This document shows, piece after piece, positions 9,334 through 19,104 of a DNA stretch of 64,000 nt; position 1 is the first letter of the stretch; each line of letters starts with the position of its first letter. The notes beneath the pieces are model-generated. The model was not told the origin of the DNA, searched no databases, and saw nothing but the letters and a program-made list of their open reading frames with translations. Source of the DNA: Kordiimonadales bacterium (GTDB taxonomy: Bacteria > Pseudomonadota > Alphaproteobacteria > Sphingomonadales > Kordiimonadaceae); NCBI GenBank assembly GCA_015485385.1, contig WFTS01000149.1, forward strand, positions 1 through 64,000, written 5' to 3'. The position numbers were made by a program, and so were the translations under genes.

Positions 9334-11193
9334 GTGGCAGAAAGTAGCCAGAAAAACCGTGAGATTTTTGAGCAAGCAATTGGCTGTGCAACTCGCGCTG
9401 TTGCTGGCGATCCTTCGCTTGAGGTGAGCTTCACTGCCGATGTGCCGGGCCTGAAAGACGGTGAAGCGCGTGTACCGCATTTGCCTCATAAAATTACCAA
9501 AGAGGGCATTGCCGAATTACGTGGTCAGGCGGATGCCTACGCGCTTAAACACAGATACCACAGTGAAACGCTTCACAAAAAGCTTGCGCCAACAGGCCAT
9601 TTGTCGCGAGCTATTTTTGACGGTGTTGAAATGGCGCGGGTTGAAGCCATCGGTGCGCGCCAGATGGACGGCACCAAGGCAAACCTCGCGGTCCTTGAAC
9701 AAAAACGCGCCCTAGAGGCAGGGCTGTCACGACCATCTGACGATGAACATGGCCGTTTGGCAGATGTAATGCGGCTGATGGTACGGGAACGCCTTACCGG
9801 AGAGGCCGCACCTGAAGAAGCCGCGCTTGCGGTGGAAGGCCAACGCAAATGGCTTGAAGAAAGTGTTGGGCACTTACTTGATACGCTTGGTGATAAAGTT
9901 GAAGATCAGCGCGCTTTGTCAGTGATTAGCCGCAGCATCATCTCGCATTTGCTTGGGGACGGTGAGGGCGATCAAATTGATCCTGAGGATCAAAAGACAA
10001 ACCCCGATGATGGCGAGGGCGATGCCGCAAACGAACCCGACAATAGCGACGCTGATGACGGCAGCGGGGACAGCGATACATCACAAAGCAGTGAAGACAG
10101 CGACGGTGAAAATGCCGATGATGATGCCGCCTCCGATGCCGCGCAAGACGAGATTGAAGATAGCGATGCAGATGCTGGCGAAGGCAAGCACGAAGGTGCG
10201 GTCCCGTGGCGACCAAACCGGCCCTTAGACCAATTGCCGGATGCAGGCTTTTACCAAATTTTCGCGCAAGAATTTGACGAAGTGATCAAAGCCGAGGAAC
10301 TGTGTGATACCGAAGAATTAGAGCGACTGCGGAAATATCTTGATCAACAGATGGCGCATTTATCGGGTGCTGTGTCCAAACTTGCTAATCGCTTACAGCG
10401 CCGCCTTTTGGCTCAGCAGCGGCGTCACTGGAACTTTGATTTGGAAGAAGGCGTTTTAGATGCCGGACGGCTATCGCGAGTGGTCACTGATCCTTTGCGA
10501 CCACTGTCGTATAAGGTCGAATCAGAAACGGAATTTAAAGATACAGTTGTTACGCTGCTTTTGGATAATTCCGGGTCTATGCGCGGACGGCCTATTTCCA
10601 TCGCTGCGATTTCGGCGGATATTTTATCGCGCACCCTAGAGCGCTGCGGCGTGAAAGTAGAAATTCTTGGTTTTACCACCAAAGCTTGGAAAGGGGGGCA
10701 AAGCCGTGAAAAATGGCTGCAAGCAGGCAGGCCTCAAAAGCCAGGGCGGCTGAATGATCTACGCCACATCATCTATAAAACCGCAGACAGCCCATGGCGG
10801 CGTGCGCGCCGGAACTTAGGCTTGATGATGCGTGAAGGGCTTTTGAAGGAAAATATTGATGGTGAGGCCTTAATGTGGGCGCATAATCGTTTGATGGCCC
10901 GCTCGGAAGAGCGCCGCATATTAATGGTAATCTCAGATGGTGCGCCAGTGGACGACAGTACATTATCTGTAAATTCAGGTACATATTTGGAAAATCACTT
11001 ACGGCAAGTCATAAAATGGATAGAATTACGCTCCCCCGTTGAGTTGATCGCGATTGGCATCGGCCATGATGTTACCCGCTATTATCAGCAAGCGGTCACC
11101 ATTTTAGATGCCGAACAGTTGGGCGGAGCAATGACCGAACAATTGGCAGAATTATTTGCTGAAACCATACCTAAACCCCGTAGGATAGGCTGA
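9334..11193 (+). CDS. cobT: Aerobic cobaltochelatase subunit CobT
   Basis: CobT forms the CobS-CobT chaperone complex that drives CobN during cobalt insertion. The start is GTG, with AAAGGA 9 nt upstream. The N-terminal region (about 1-205) is the CobT-specific domain. A strongly acidic Asp/Glu/Ser segment follows (about 208-287), typical of CobT and of Mg-chelatase subunit D. The C-terminal von Willebrand A domain has the MIDAS motif [11 protein letters not shown] (about 409-418). Length, 619 aa, is normal. It is co-transcribed with cobS and perhaps with the next gene 26 bp downstream. Confidence 0.95.
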   Translation: MAESSQKNREIFEQAIGCATRAVAGDPSLEVSFTADVPGLKDGEARVPHLPHKITKEGIAELRGQADAYALKHRYHSETLHKKLAPTGHLSRAIFDGVEMARVEAIGARQMDGTKANLAVLEQKRALEAGLSRPSDDEHGRLADVMRLMVRERLTGEAAPEEAALAVEGQRKWLEESVGHLLDTLGDKVEDQRALSVISRSIISHLLGDGEGDQIDPEDQKTNPDDGEGDAANEPDNSDADDGSGDSDTSQSSEDSDGENADDDAASDAAQDEIEDSDADAGEGKHEGAVPWRPNRPLDQLPDAGFYQIFAQEFDEVIKAEELCDTEELERLRKYLDQQMAHLSGAVSKLANRLQRRLLAQQRRHWNFDLEEGVLDAGRLSRVVTDPLRPLSYKVESETEFKDTVVTLLLDNSGSMRGRPISIAAISADILSRTLERCGVKVEILGFTTKAWKGGQSREKWLQAGRPQKPGRLNDLRHIIYKTADSPWRRARRNLGLMMREGLLKENIDGEALMWAHNRLMARSEERRILMVISDGAPVDDSTLSVNSGTYLENHLRQVIKWIELRSPVELIAIGIGHDVTRYYQQAVTILDAEQLGGAMTEQLAELFAETIPKPRRIG

Positions 11194-11219
11194 GATGCCT
11201 GAATGGAAATTTTAAAGAT

Positions 11220-12212
11220 ATGAAAAATAAACTCGTTGTTTTGTTGATGCTAGGGTTTGCGGCGGCGGCAGCCATCTCCAGCTATATTGGCCAAGGTTGG
11301 GCTGCACGCGCAATGGAGGCCGGCCCGTTTGTCACCGAAATTAACGCGGCAGCTATTCCTTTGAATCATGATGATCCGGGGCTGAAAACCGTGGGGGAGC
11401 TAACGTATGTCTCTGGCTGGGTTCTAACGGCTGAAAATAAAAACTTTGGCGGGTTTTCTAGTATGCTGGTTGCCCCTGATGCCAGATCTTTAATTGCTCT
11501 GAGCGACAAAGGGGACTGGTTGACAGCATCTTTGAATTTGGATCAAAAGACACCACTTACAAAAGGCCTGTTATATCCGTTTGAAGAGGGCGCTCATGCT
11601 AAAGAAGACGGCACATACGACGCAGAAAGTCTGGTGCGAACACAAACAGGGTTCCTTGTTGGCTTGGAACAGCATCACCGCATTTTAGAAGTAGAAGCCG
11701 TTGGTGGGAAAAACCAACTGGCTCCTTACAACGGTACGGTTGATCTTAGTGTGCTGTCAGGCAATGGGGGCTTGGAGGCGATGACACTGCTTCCGAACGG
11801 AAAACTCTTGATGTTTGCTGAACATGGTCTGGACCAAAAAGGCACACTGCCGGTTTGGATTTCAGACAAAAAAACCGCAACAGTCAGGCGGTTTCAGCCC
11901 CCTAAAAATTATTCTCCAACTGATGCAGCCAGTTTACCAAATGGCGATGTCCTTTTGCTGATGCGGCACTTTTCCACGTTTGACGGTGTTTCGGCCAAAG
12001 TGATGCATATCTCAGCCAGTGAAATTGCATCACAAAATGTGATCAAGGGTCGGGAGCTGGCGCACCTTGCCCCGCCGTATGCCGTTGATAATATGGAAGC
12101 GCTTGATATTCAGCCATTAGAAAACGGCAAGGTCCGTCTGTTTATGATGTCGGATGATAATTTTAATATCGCACAGGAAACCTTATTGCTGGTCTTTGAT
12201 TGGCAGCCTTAA
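11220..12212 (+). CDS. Secreted phytase-like esterase-domain protein
   Basis: A 330-residue protein with an N-terminal signal sequence or anchor (KNKLVVLLMLGFAAAAAISS). The rest resembles the 'esterase-like activity of phytase' beta-propeller family (GGFSSMLVAPDARSLIALSDKGDW, GLEAMTLLPNGKLLMFAEHG, SPTDAASLPNGDVLLLMR, VDNMEALDIQPLENGKVRLFMMSDDNF). These proteins are periplasmic or exported and their true substrate is mostly unknown. It follows cobT by 26 bp on the same strand and may be transcribed with it. Confidence 0.75.
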   Translation: MKNKLVVLLMLGFAAAAAISSYIGQGWAARAMEAGPFVTEINAAAIPLNHDDPGLKTVGELTYVSGWVLTAENKNFGGFSSMLVAPDARSLIALSDKGDWLTASLNLDQKTPLTKGLLYPFEEGAHAKEDGTYDAESLVRTQTGFLVGLEQHHRILEVEAVGGKNQLAPYNGTVDLSVLSGNGGLEAMTLLPNGKLLMFAEHGLDQKGTLPVWISDKKTATVRRFQPPKNYSPTDAASLPNGDVLLLMRHFSTFDGVSAKVMHISASEIASQNVIKGRELAHLAPPYAVDNMEALDIQPLENGKVRLFMMSDDNFNIAQETLLLVFDWQP

Positions 12213-12227
12213 GCCGAAAACCAGCCG

Positions 12228-12243
12228 AAGCCGCGTGCGGCTT
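12228..12243 (+). terminator. Weak hairpin after the phytase-like gene
   Basis: AAGCCG-CGTG-CGGCTT forms a 6-bp stem with a tetraloop 15 bp after the stop codon. There is no real U-tract, so a terminator role is uncertain. Confidence 0.35.
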
Positions 12244-12354
12244 TACCCGGCACAATCTTTCCAGCTGGTTTATATTCAGCGGACGGCTAAATACTGCATA
12301 GGTTTTTCTGGTAGGACGCCGCCAGTAAAGGCGCGCGAGGTATGATATGCGAAG

Positions 12355-12404
12355 TGACCCCGTTGGAAAATTCCATTTGGAGCCATTATAAATTTGCGGG
12401 GTCA
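12355..12404. repeat. 8-bp inverted repeat in the spacer before rpmB
   Basis: TGACCCCG and CGGGGTCA are perfect inverted arms about 34 nt apart, just ahead of the rpmB terminator hairpin. The role is unknown. It may form a second structure in the 3' region of the convergent transcripts. Confidence 0.4.
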
Positions 12405-12405
12405 T

Positions 12406-12439
12406 AAAAAACGCCGCAACCCAACGGTGCGGCGTTTTT
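12406..12439 (-). terminator. Terminator of rpmB
   Basis: AAAAAACGCCGC and GCGGCGTTTTT arms form a strong GC stem with A/T flanks on both strands. It lies 26 bp after the rpmB stop and could also stop plus-strand transcription. Confidence 0.85.
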
Positions 12440-12465
12440 CGAAATTCTTTAGTCGTTGCTTAGCC

Positions 12466-12759
12466 TTAGGCAGCCGCAGCAGCCTTCTTTTTCTTAATCT
12501 CTTTTTTGATTTTCAGCGCAGCAGCAGACAAATCCCCGTCGCGCGCCTTGAGCAAGAAATTATCGAGGCCATCATTATGTTCCACACTGCGCAGAGCGTG
12601 CGTTGAAATGCGGAAGCTGATAGAACGGCCAAGGCAGTCAGATATCAAAGTAGCTTTGGTTAGGTTTGGCAAAAAGCGACGACGGGTTTTATTATGTGCG
12701 TGTGACACATTGTTCCCAGTCATTACACGCTTTCCAGTTAGTTCACATACGCGAGCCAT
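12466..12759 (-). CDS. rpmB: 50S ribosomal protein L28
   Basis: Ribosomal protein bL28 of the large subunit. The N-terminus [32 protein letters not shown] is diagnostic, and the C-terminal Lys/Ala tail ([13 protein letters not shown]) is typical of alphaproteobacterial L28. The length is 97 aa. AAGGAT lies upstream of the ATG. It is monocistronic with its own terminator. The roughly 200 bp upstream should hold its promoter; I see no further gene there. Confidence 0.97.
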   Translation of the reverse strand: MARVCELTGKRVMTGNNVSHAHNKTRRRFLPNLTKATLISDCLGRSISFRISTHALRSVEHNDGLDNFLLKARDGDLSAAALKIKKEIKKKKAAAAA

Positions 12760-12966
12760 GATCTTTATCCTTATTTTTCTCGAGGCGCTTAAGCGACCCG
12801 GAATCTTTATGATCGGTTCAAAATATCCGCCTTTTTAGGTCGGATGCAGCGCTGAGTACGCGATTCGTCCTGCGTGGTCAAGCGATTGTTGAAGGCCATG
12901 CCGTTTATGGCCCAAGCCTAGTGTGGGATGTCTCATCGGTGTCACACGCATATGGGCGTTACGTCT

Positions 12967-14706
12967 TTAAAGATCAGGCCGGTTGTTTGCATGAAAGCGG
13001 ATGCCTTCTTCTAACAAACGCCCTATCGCTAAAATCTGGTCTTCACGAAACATATTGCCCCACAGCGTGATGGAATGCGGCAGGCTTTTGGGGGCGGTTT
13101 GCGGCTCAGCAGGCGGGTTGTGCGCTGTAAGCGGTACATTACCGCGTTCTTCCATCCCAACCGGCATAGAGAGGCTCGGCGAGCCGGTATAATTGGTGAT
13201 CATCAGCATGCTGCCGGTGAAGTTAGGGCAAACAATCACATCTACTGTCTCGTAAATATCGGCCATGGCCTCCATCACTTTACGGCGCAGTCGGTCCACT
13301 TGCAGCGCCTCAACGGCGGGCAGCAAATGAGCACGCCGGAACGTATTGGGCCAAGCCCGTTTTTCTTGCCAGCGCATCAGGTCATCTTGGTTTGAAAGCG
13401 TTAAATCCTCAAATGCGGCAGCGGCCTCTACCTCAAGCGTGGTGATCAGCGCGCCGTACGGCAGATCAGGCAGTTTGATTTCCGTAAGCTTGAACCCCAT
13501 TTCACGGACGCGGTCTAGGACGGCTTTGTCGCTTAGGGTGGCTTTTTCAAACCACGCCGGGTCATAGCCGATTTTAATATCTTCGGCGATCGCCGCCACA
13601 CCGTCATACGCAAAGCCATGGTCAAGCGAACTGGCGTCACCCGTGTGGGCTCCGTTCAGCACGTCCAGCACAAGGGCTGTGTCCTCCACATAGCGGCAGA
13701 TCGGCCCGATTTTGTCGAGCGACCAACACAGTGCCATTGCACCTGTGCGCGGCACGCGTCCGAAGGTGGGGCGCAGGCCAACAGCTCCGCAGCGGCTTGT
13801 TGGTGATATGATAGACCCCAGCGTTTCCGTCCCAATGGCAAAGCCGCACAAGCCCGCCGCCGTGGCTGAGGCCGACCCAGCGCTGGAACCAGACGATCCT
13901 TCTTCAATATTCCACGGGTTGCGGGTTAGTCCGCCAAACCACAGGTCGCCGTATGCAAGGGCCCCTAGCGTGGTTTTGCCGATCAAGATTGCGCCCGCTT
14001 TGCGCAATCGCTTTACAATTTCAGCGTCCTCAGTCGGTACGCGGTTCTTATAGGGTTCAGCCCCCCATGTGGTGCGCACACCGGCGGTATCGGCCAAATC
14101 TTTTAGCCCGTAGGGGATGCCGTGCAGTGGGCCTTTGTCAGTTCCTGCGCGTAAGGCACTATCGGCTTTGCGAGCTTCAGCGCGGGCGCTTTCCTCAAGG
14201 ACGGTGACAAAACACTCCAGTTTGGGGGCAATCTTTTGAATGCGGTGCAGATAAATATCGACAAGTCGCAGGCACGATATTTGGCCCGACCTGATCCAGG
14301 CTCCCTGTTTCCAAACAGGAGCGAAGGCAATGTCTTCATCAGCGGGTAAAGGTCCGGCATCTGCGGCTTTGGCAGCGATATCAACATGGTTCTCTTGCGC
14401 TGGATAGTCTCTACCCTTGAGGCGTGGATCAAAAATCAGCGCGGGGGCATCTTCATTTTTCAGCTTTACGCCTTCGCGTCGTGCGCGGATACGGTCAACG
14501 GTGGCCTCTAGCCCATCATAAATTTTCGCGCGCTCATCATCGGTATAAGCAACACCGGCCAATTTTTCCGCGATGCCCAAATCATCGGGAGCCGCCAGAG
14601 GTGGGCGTTTTGTTTCGTCTTGTGCCATAACCGCGCCGGTAACAGCCAAGCTGCCAACCATGCTTGAAGATTTTAAAAATTGCCGTCTGTCTAGCCGTTT
14701 AGCCAT
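12967..14706 (-). CDS. Tat-exported amidase (amidase signature family)
   Basis: A 579-residue amidase. The N-terminus RRQFLKSSSMVGSLAVTGAVMAQ is a twin-arginine signal, so the enzyme is probably exported folded to the periplasm. The amidase-signature core is complete: the catalytic Lys in GIPYGLKDLADTAG (about 198), and the Ser-Ser pair in GSSGSSAGSASATAAGL (about 268-285). The C-terminal part (SLSMPVGMEERGNVPLTAHN) is typical of glutamyl-tRNA amidotransferase A-like amidases. There is no gatB or gatC nearby and an export signal is present, so it is not GatA. Substrate unknown. It is divergent from the helicase gene. Confidence 0.88.
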   Translation of the reverse strand: MAKRLDRRQFLKSSSMVGSLAVTGAVMAQDETKRPPLAAPDDLGIAEKLAGVAYTDDERAKIYDGLEATVDRIRARREGVKLKNEDAPALIFDPRLKGRDYPAQENHVDIAAKAADAGPLPADEDIAFAPVWKQGAWIRSGQISCLRLVDIYLHRIQKIAPKLECFVTVLEESARAEARKADSALRAGTDKGPLHGIPYGLKDLADTAGVRTTWGAEPYKNRVPTEDAEIVKRLRKAGAILIGKTTLGALAYGDLWFGGLTRNPWNIEEGSSGSSAGSASATAAGLCGFAIGTETLGSIISPTSRCGAVGLRPTFGRVPRTGAMALCWSLDKIGPICRYVEDTALVLDVLNGAHTGDASSLDHGFAYDGVAAIAEDIKIGYDPAWFEKATLSDKAVLDRVREMGFKLTEIKLPDLPYGALITTLEVEAAAAFEDLTLSNQDDLMRWQEKRAWPNTFRRAHLLPAVEALQVDRLRRKVMEAMADIYETVDVIVCPNFTGSMLMITNYTGSPSLSMPVGMEERGNVPLTAHNPPAEPQTAPKSLPHSITLWGNMFREDQILAIGRLLEEGIRFHANNRPDL

Positions 14707-14947
14707 GATAAACCTCCCCTGTTTCTGGTTATCATACAGTAATTCCCGGTAAAGAGAATCCCTCTTTAACGGAAGATGGCTAAGTGCCCCGAGATATTTG
14801 TGTTATTCCCACAGCTAATAATAAACCGCGTTATCTCGGCGTGCACCCCGATCAAGCTGTGGCCTAGATTTGTGTTTAATTATTGTTTGTCAGTTGCTTT
14901 TTAGCGCGTTAGGAAACGCGTTCGCTCTTTTATATTCAGGCTCTCTT
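14707..14947. promoter_or_regulatory. Divergent amidase / helicase spacer
   Basis: This 241-bp spacer should carry the promoters of both genes. The ORF track extends the helicase into it (TTG at 14870), but that extension is unlike the family. No clear operator was seen. Confidence 0.35.
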
Positions 14948-17900
14948 ATGTCACCCATCATTAAAGCCGTCCTTGGCCCTACTAATACCGGGAAAACGCA
15001 TTACGCGGTTGAGCGCATGCTGGGCTATTCATCGGGGTTGATGGGGTTTCCGCTTAGGCTTTTGGCGCGTGAAGTGTATGACCGGGTGGTGGCCGTTAAG
15101 GGCAGAAATCAGGTGGCGCTGCTTACGGGCGAGGAGCGCATTGTGCCTGAAGGAGCGCGCTATTTCTTGTGTACTGCTGAGGCGATGCCACGCCAGAAGC
15201 TGGTGGATTTTGTCGCCATTGATGAAATCCAAATGGCCGCCGATCCCCAGCGCGGGCATATTTTTACTGAGCATCTGCTGCATATGCGTGGGCGGCATGA
15301 AACGCTGTTTCTGGGTGCGGCTACGATGCGCAATTTGATTGCCCGCTTGATCCCGGACGCCGAAATCATATACCGCGAGCGTTTTTCAAAGCTCTCGTAT
15401 GTGCGACCAGTTAAACTCTCTAAACTGCCGCGCCGCAGCGTGGTGGTGGGGTTTTCCGCCACTGATGTTTACGGTATGGCCGAGCTGCTGAAGCGCCATA
15501 AAGGCGGCGCGGCGATTGTGATGGGGGCACTTAGCCCTAGAACCCGTAACCGCCAAGTGGAAATGTATCAGGCGGGTGAAGTGGATCATTTGGTCGCCAC
15601 TGATGCAATTGGTATGGGGCTTAATCTGGATATAGAGCATGTTGCCTTTTCGGCGATGACCAAGTTCGATGGCCGCACGTTTCGCGAACTGAGCGCCGCC
15701 GAGGCTGCGCAAATTGCGGGACGCGCTGGGCGCTATAAAACAGATGGCACTTTCTCAGCTCTTGGCGGCGGCGGCGAGCAAAGCGAGATTTTAAATGATC
15801 GTATGATTAAGCAGATAGAAGACCATCAATTTGCTCCGGTGAAGCATATCTGCTGGCGAAACAGGCGGTTAAATTTTTCGACGATTCCACGGCTTTTGGC
15901 GTCACTGGAAGAGCATACAAAGGTTGAAGGCCTTATACGCTCACGCGGCAGTGTGGATCTGGCGGCGCTGAAGGCATTGTCTACGGATGAAGACGTTATA
16001 ACACTGGCCGATCATAAAGACGCTGTATCAAGGCTTTGGAATATATGCCAAATTCCGGACTTTCGTAAACTTTCGCCAGGCGACCATAATAGCCTTCTCA
16101 AGAGAATTTTCGTCAATATTATGGGCCCTAGCGGCACCATTCCCCATGACTGGGTCGCGGCTCAAGTTAAGCGTCTTGACAATATGGACGGTGATATAGA
16201 TACCTTGGCCGGTCGGATTGCCAGTATTCGGACGTGGACCTATGTTTCACACCGAAAAGATTGGTTAACTGATGCGGCCCACTGGGCTCATGTAACCCGC
16301 AGTGTTGAAAACCGATTGTCAGACGCGCTGCACGAAAAATTAACCCAGAGATTTGTGGATCGCCGCACGGCGGTCCTCATGCGCTCGCTCAGGCAAAGGG
16401 ACGCACTCCGCGTGAGCATCGATAGCGAAACAAATACCGTTTCTGTCGAAGGACATGAAATTGGCGAACTGAACGGCTTTTCTTTCAAAGTGGACCCAGC
16501 AAGTGCGGGCGACGAAGCCAAAACCCTTCAAGCAGCGGCTAATCAAGGCCTCCAAATTGAACTGACCCGCCGGGCAAAGATATTTGCCAATGTAGGCGCA
16601 AAAACGCTGGAATTTGATTTCAGAGAGGGCCTTGATAAGCCTATTCTCGTTTGGGAAGGCGCCCCTATTGCAACCGTTCATGATAGCGGAGCGCTGTTTG
16701 CGCCTCGGATTAAGCTGTTGGCCAACACACTATTGACCGGCGATATGGCCGATTTGGTGCGCGACAAAACCCAAGAATGGCTTGATGGTCGTATCACTGA
16801 GCGCATGGAACCCCTAGTGAAACTTGCGCAAGAGCTGAACGGTGAAATCGAAGCCCCCGAGGGTGCGGTGCCACTTTCTGGTTTGGCGCGCGGTGTTGCT
16901 TACCGGCTTTTAGAACATTACGGTGTGATGGGCCGTGCGGAAGTGGACGCTGATTTACGGCAACTTGACCAAGAAGCCCGTAAAGGTCTGCGCCGTTTTG
17001 GCATCAGGATTGGCGCCTCTAGCCTTTATATGCCGTTTGTCATGAAACCCCATGCGACCGAACTTAGGTTGGCGATGTGGGCGATGGCGGGTAAAATTGA
17101 AGGCCTGCCGAAAATCCCAACACCGGGCATGGTGTGGGTTGATATTCAAGAAGACGCCCCGGACAACTTCTATGAATTGGCGGGCTTTAAACCATGCGGC
17201 AAAAAAGCTGTTCGCATGGATATGTTAGAGCGCCTCGCAGATGCTGTGCGTCCTTTGGGGTCTGGACGTGACTTTTTTGAGGTCACGCCTGAGACGATGG
17301 GGCTTGTTGGCTTGTCCGGCGAAGATTTTGCCTCTGTGATGAGAACAATTGGCTATAAGCATGAAGTGCGTAAGATTGCACCGGTAAGGCCGGAACAATC
17401 TGATAAGGCTGGAAAAACAGGCACTGACGAAGCTGTGGAAGAGGCGGCGGGACAAAAACCTCAGCACACAGCGCCGGTTGAAGCTGTACCAGAAGTACAG
17501 GCGAATGAAGAAACTCCCAGTGAAGTAGTATCCACCCCAGAGGCATCAACTTCAGAGGTTATTACCGAAGACAATCCCGCAGATGATGCGCTGACAGCAG
17601 ATGCAGCTTTAGCGGATGCCCTCGCAGCAGAAGCTGGTGCTATTGATCCTTCCGACCTGTCCGTTACCACTAAAATAGAAGGCGACGCGACAAAGGATGA
17701 CGAGCTGGTCGAACGGTATTTCTTTGCATGGGCGCCCAAGCACAAGGCGCGCGCGCATGGACGCAAGCCCCATGCGGATAAGCAAGCAGATAAAAACGGC
17801 GAAGATCGCAGCAGGGGAAAACTCGGTGATCGCTCTAAGCGTACCTTCAGCAGTAAGGCGGGAGAACGCCCGAAAGGCGCTCATGCTAAAGGAGATAGAA

Positions 17901-18028
17901 GCCGGAACGCACAGCCGAACCGCGGCGCAAAGGGGGCGAGGCCACCGCGGCGTGAAAAGCAAGCGGACCCAGATTCGCCTTTTGCAGCGCTTGCAGGGTT
18001 GAAGGCGTCGCTTGAGAAGAAAAAATAA
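14948..18028 (+). CDS. Suv3-like superfamily 2 RNA helicase
   Basis: An ATP-dependent helicase of the SUV3/SUPV3L1 type, which unwinds RNA for degradation by partner exoribonucleases. I start at the ATG giving MSPIIKAVLGPTNTGKTH, since the P-loop normally lies at the very N-terminus; the ORF track starts 26 codons earlier. Walker A is GPTNTGKTH, the DExx box is AIDEIQM, and motifs V-VI are TDAIGMGLNLDIEH and QIAGRAGR. A Suv3 C-terminal domain follows. From about residue 815 the chain turns low-complexity: acidic Ala/Glu/Ser-rich, then strongly basic (HGRKPHADKQADKNGEDRS), probably a disordered RNA-binding tail. Total 1026 aa. The S4 gene begins 17 bp later, the usual alphaproteobacterial neighbour. 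Confidence 0.9.
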   Translation: MSPIIKAVLGPTNTGKTHYAVERMLGYSSGLMGFPLRLLAREVYDRVVAVKGRNQVALLTGEERIVPEGARYFLCTAEAMPRQKLVDFVAIDEIQMAADPQRGHIFTEHLLHMRGRHETLFLGAATMRNLIARLIPDAEIIYRERFSKLSYVRPVKLSKLPRRSVVVGFSATDVYGMAELLKRHKGGAAIVMGALSPRTRNRQVEMYQAGEVDHLVATDAIGMGLNLDIEHVAFSAMTKFDGRTFRELSAAEAAQIAGRAGRYKTDGTFSALGGGGEQSEILNDRMIKQIEDHQFAPVKHICWRNRRLNFSTIPRLLASLEEHTKVEGLIRSRGSVDLAALKALSTDEDVITLADHKDAVSRLWNICQIPDFRKLSPGDHNSLLKRIFVNIMGPSGTIPHDWVAAQVKRLDNMDGDIDTLAGRIASIRTWTYVSHRKDWLTDAAHWAHVTRSVENRLSDALHEKLTQRFVDRRTAVLMRSLRQRDALRVSIDSETNTVSVEGHEIGELNGFSFKVDPASAGDEAKTLQAAANQGLQIELTRRAKIFANVGAKTLEFDFREGLDKPILVWEGAPIATVHDSGALFAPRIKLLANTLLTGDMADLVRDKTQEWLDGRITERMEPLVKLAQELNGEIEAPEGAVPLSGLARGVAYRLLEHYGVMGRAEVDADLRQLDQEARKGLRRFGIRIGASSLYMPFVMKPHATELRLAMWAMAGKIEGLPKIPTPGMVWVDIQEDAPDNFYELAGFKPCGKKAVRMDMLERLADAVRPLGSGRDFFEVTPETMGLVGLSGEDFASVMRTIGYKHEVRKIAPVRPEQSDKAGKTGTDEAVEEAAGQKPQHTAPVEAVPEVQANEETPSEVVSTPEASTSEVITEDNPADDALTADAALADALAAEAGAIDPSDLSVTTKIEGDATKDDELVERYFFAWAPKHKARAHGRKPHADKQADKNGEDRSRGKLGDRSKRTFSSKAGERPKGAHAKGDRSRNAQPNRGAKGARPPRREKQADPDSPFAALAGLKASLEKKK

Positions 18029-18045
18029 AGCAGGCACACCGCTTT

Positions 18046-18441
18046 ATGAAATATGAAGAAACAGGTGACAAAATTAGGCTGGATAAATGGCTCTGGCACG
18101 CCCGTTTTTTTAAAACCCGGTCATTGGCAGCTAAAATATGCAGGGGGGGTAAGGTCCGTATCAATGGCGATCACAGCGTGAAAGCGGCGTCATTGATCAA
18201 GCCCGGTGATGTGCTGACATTTAGCCAAGCCAACGATATCAGGGTGATCAAGATGCTTGCGCCCGGCGAACGTCGCGGACCCGCAGTAGAGGCGCAAGGT
18301 CTGTATGAGGACCTTAGTCCTGTTATTCTCAAGACTGACAAAACCAGTGTGCAGCACGTGGTGGGAGGTCGGGATGCAGGCTCTGGGCGCCCGACAAAAG
18401 CAGACCGACGAGCCACAGATAAACTTAAAAGTTGGGATTGA
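18046..18441 (+). CDS. RNA-binding S4 domain protein (Hsp15-like)
   Basis: A 131-residue basic protein whose first 65 residues are an S4 domain (IRLDKWLWHARFFKTRSLAAKICRGGKVRINGDHSVKAASLIKPGDVLTF). This is the Hsp15 pattern, a heat-shock protein that in E. coli binds free 50S subunits carrying nascent chains. The remainder is a charged tail with an Arg/Lys-rich end (GRPTKADRRATDKLKSWD). It lies 17 bp after the helicase gene and is almost certainly co-transcribed with it. Confidence 0.88.
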   Translation: MKYEETGDKIRLDKWLWHARFFKTRSLAAKICRGGKVRINGDHSVKAASLIKPGDVLTFSQANDIRVIKMLAPGERRGPAVEAQGLYEDLSPVILKTDKTSVQHVVGGRDAGSGRPTKADRRATDKLKSWD

Positions 18442-18545
18442 TTATAAATCCTGTGACAAAATCGTTGCCGAGCCGCAAACTTTTGGGCATAAATCCTTAG
18501 ATCGAAAACCTTAAGCGGTTTTTTGCGAATTTTTAGGAGAATCCT

Positions 18546-18881
18546 GTGACCTACATCGTCACCGAGGCCTGCATCAAATGTAAATATATGGACTGCGTAG
18601 AAGTTTGCCCTGTGGACTGCTTCTATGAGGGCGAGAATATGTTGGTGATCAACCCCAACGAATGCATTGATTGCGGCGTTTGCGAACCTGAATGCCCTGC
18701 TGAAGCAATTCTTCCCGATACGGAAGACGGGCTTGAGAAGATGTTGGAGATCAATACCAAATATTCTGAGGAATGGCCAAATATTACGGTGCGCCGTGAT
18801 CCGCCGGCGGATGCAGATGAATGGCAAGGTAAAGACGGCAAAATGGAATTTTTCTCTGAAAAGCCAGGTGAAGGTGATTAA
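18546..18881 (+). CDS. fdxA: 7Fe ferredoxin FdxA
   Basis: A 111-residue seven-iron ferredoxin carrying one [3Fe-4S] and one [4Fe-4S] cluster, a cytoplasmic electron carrier. The N-terminal motif [18 protein letters not shown] lacks one of the four ligands of a second [4Fe-4S] cluster. [16 protein letters not shown] supplies the complete set. The C-terminal extension ([22 protein letters not shown]) is typical of alphaproteobacterial FdxA. The start is GTG, with a strong AGGAG upstream. A terminator follows. Confidence 0.96.
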   Translation: MTYIVTEACIKCKYMDCVEVCPVDCFYEGENMLVINPNECIDCGVCEPECPAEAILPDTEDGLEKMLEINTKYSEEWPNITVRRDPPADADEWQGKDGKMEFFSEKPGEGD

Positions 18882-18917
18882 GCTAAAATTCTAAGACAAA
18901 ACCATGCTGATGGTATA

Positions 18918-18950
18918 GAAAAACCGGGCTCTCGCAGCTCGGTTTTTCTA
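18918..18950 (+). terminator. Terminator of fdxA
   Basis: GAAAAACCGGGCT and AGCTCGGTTTTTC form a 13-bp stem (one G-U pair) with a 5-nt loop and a U-tract, 36 bp after the fdxA stop. Confidence 0.9.
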
Positions 18951-18962
18951 TGTCTGACTTAT

Positions 18963-19104
18963 AGTGCTTCCAACCATAATTCCTCTTTTGTGATCACCCC
19001 CATTTATGATCACAACGAGAGCGACTGCGCCCGGCCAGCTTTGCGTGGACGTCTACACGGTGTTTGGGCGCCATTTCAGTAAAACTCAGTTGGAAAGACC
19101 TTAG
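18963..19104. repeat. Inverted-repeat element, long copy
   Basis: AGTGCTTCCAACC at 18963-18975 and CAGTTGGAAAGACC at 19087-19100 are near-inverted ends. They enclose a perfect 9-bp dyad, TTGTGATCA-N10-TGATCACAA (18988-19015). The same ends, 13 nt apart, occur after lysR at 51644-51680. It lies in the 650-bp gap between fdxA and carD, which otherwise holds no convincing gene; the 66-codon ORF at 19296 has no supporting feature. Role unknown. Confidence 0.4.

Noticed and set aside
12967-14706. Glutamyl-tRNA amidotransferase subunit GatA
   Set aside because: It has a Tat export signal and no gatB or gatC neighbours, so it is an exported amidase.
18171-18827. 218-codon minus-strand ORF
   Set aside because: It is antisense to the S4 and fdxA genes, both of which carry diagnostic motifs.
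18988-19015. CRP/FNR-type binding site
   Set aside because: TGTGA and TCACA arms are present, but they are separated by far more than the 6 bp of a CRP site.
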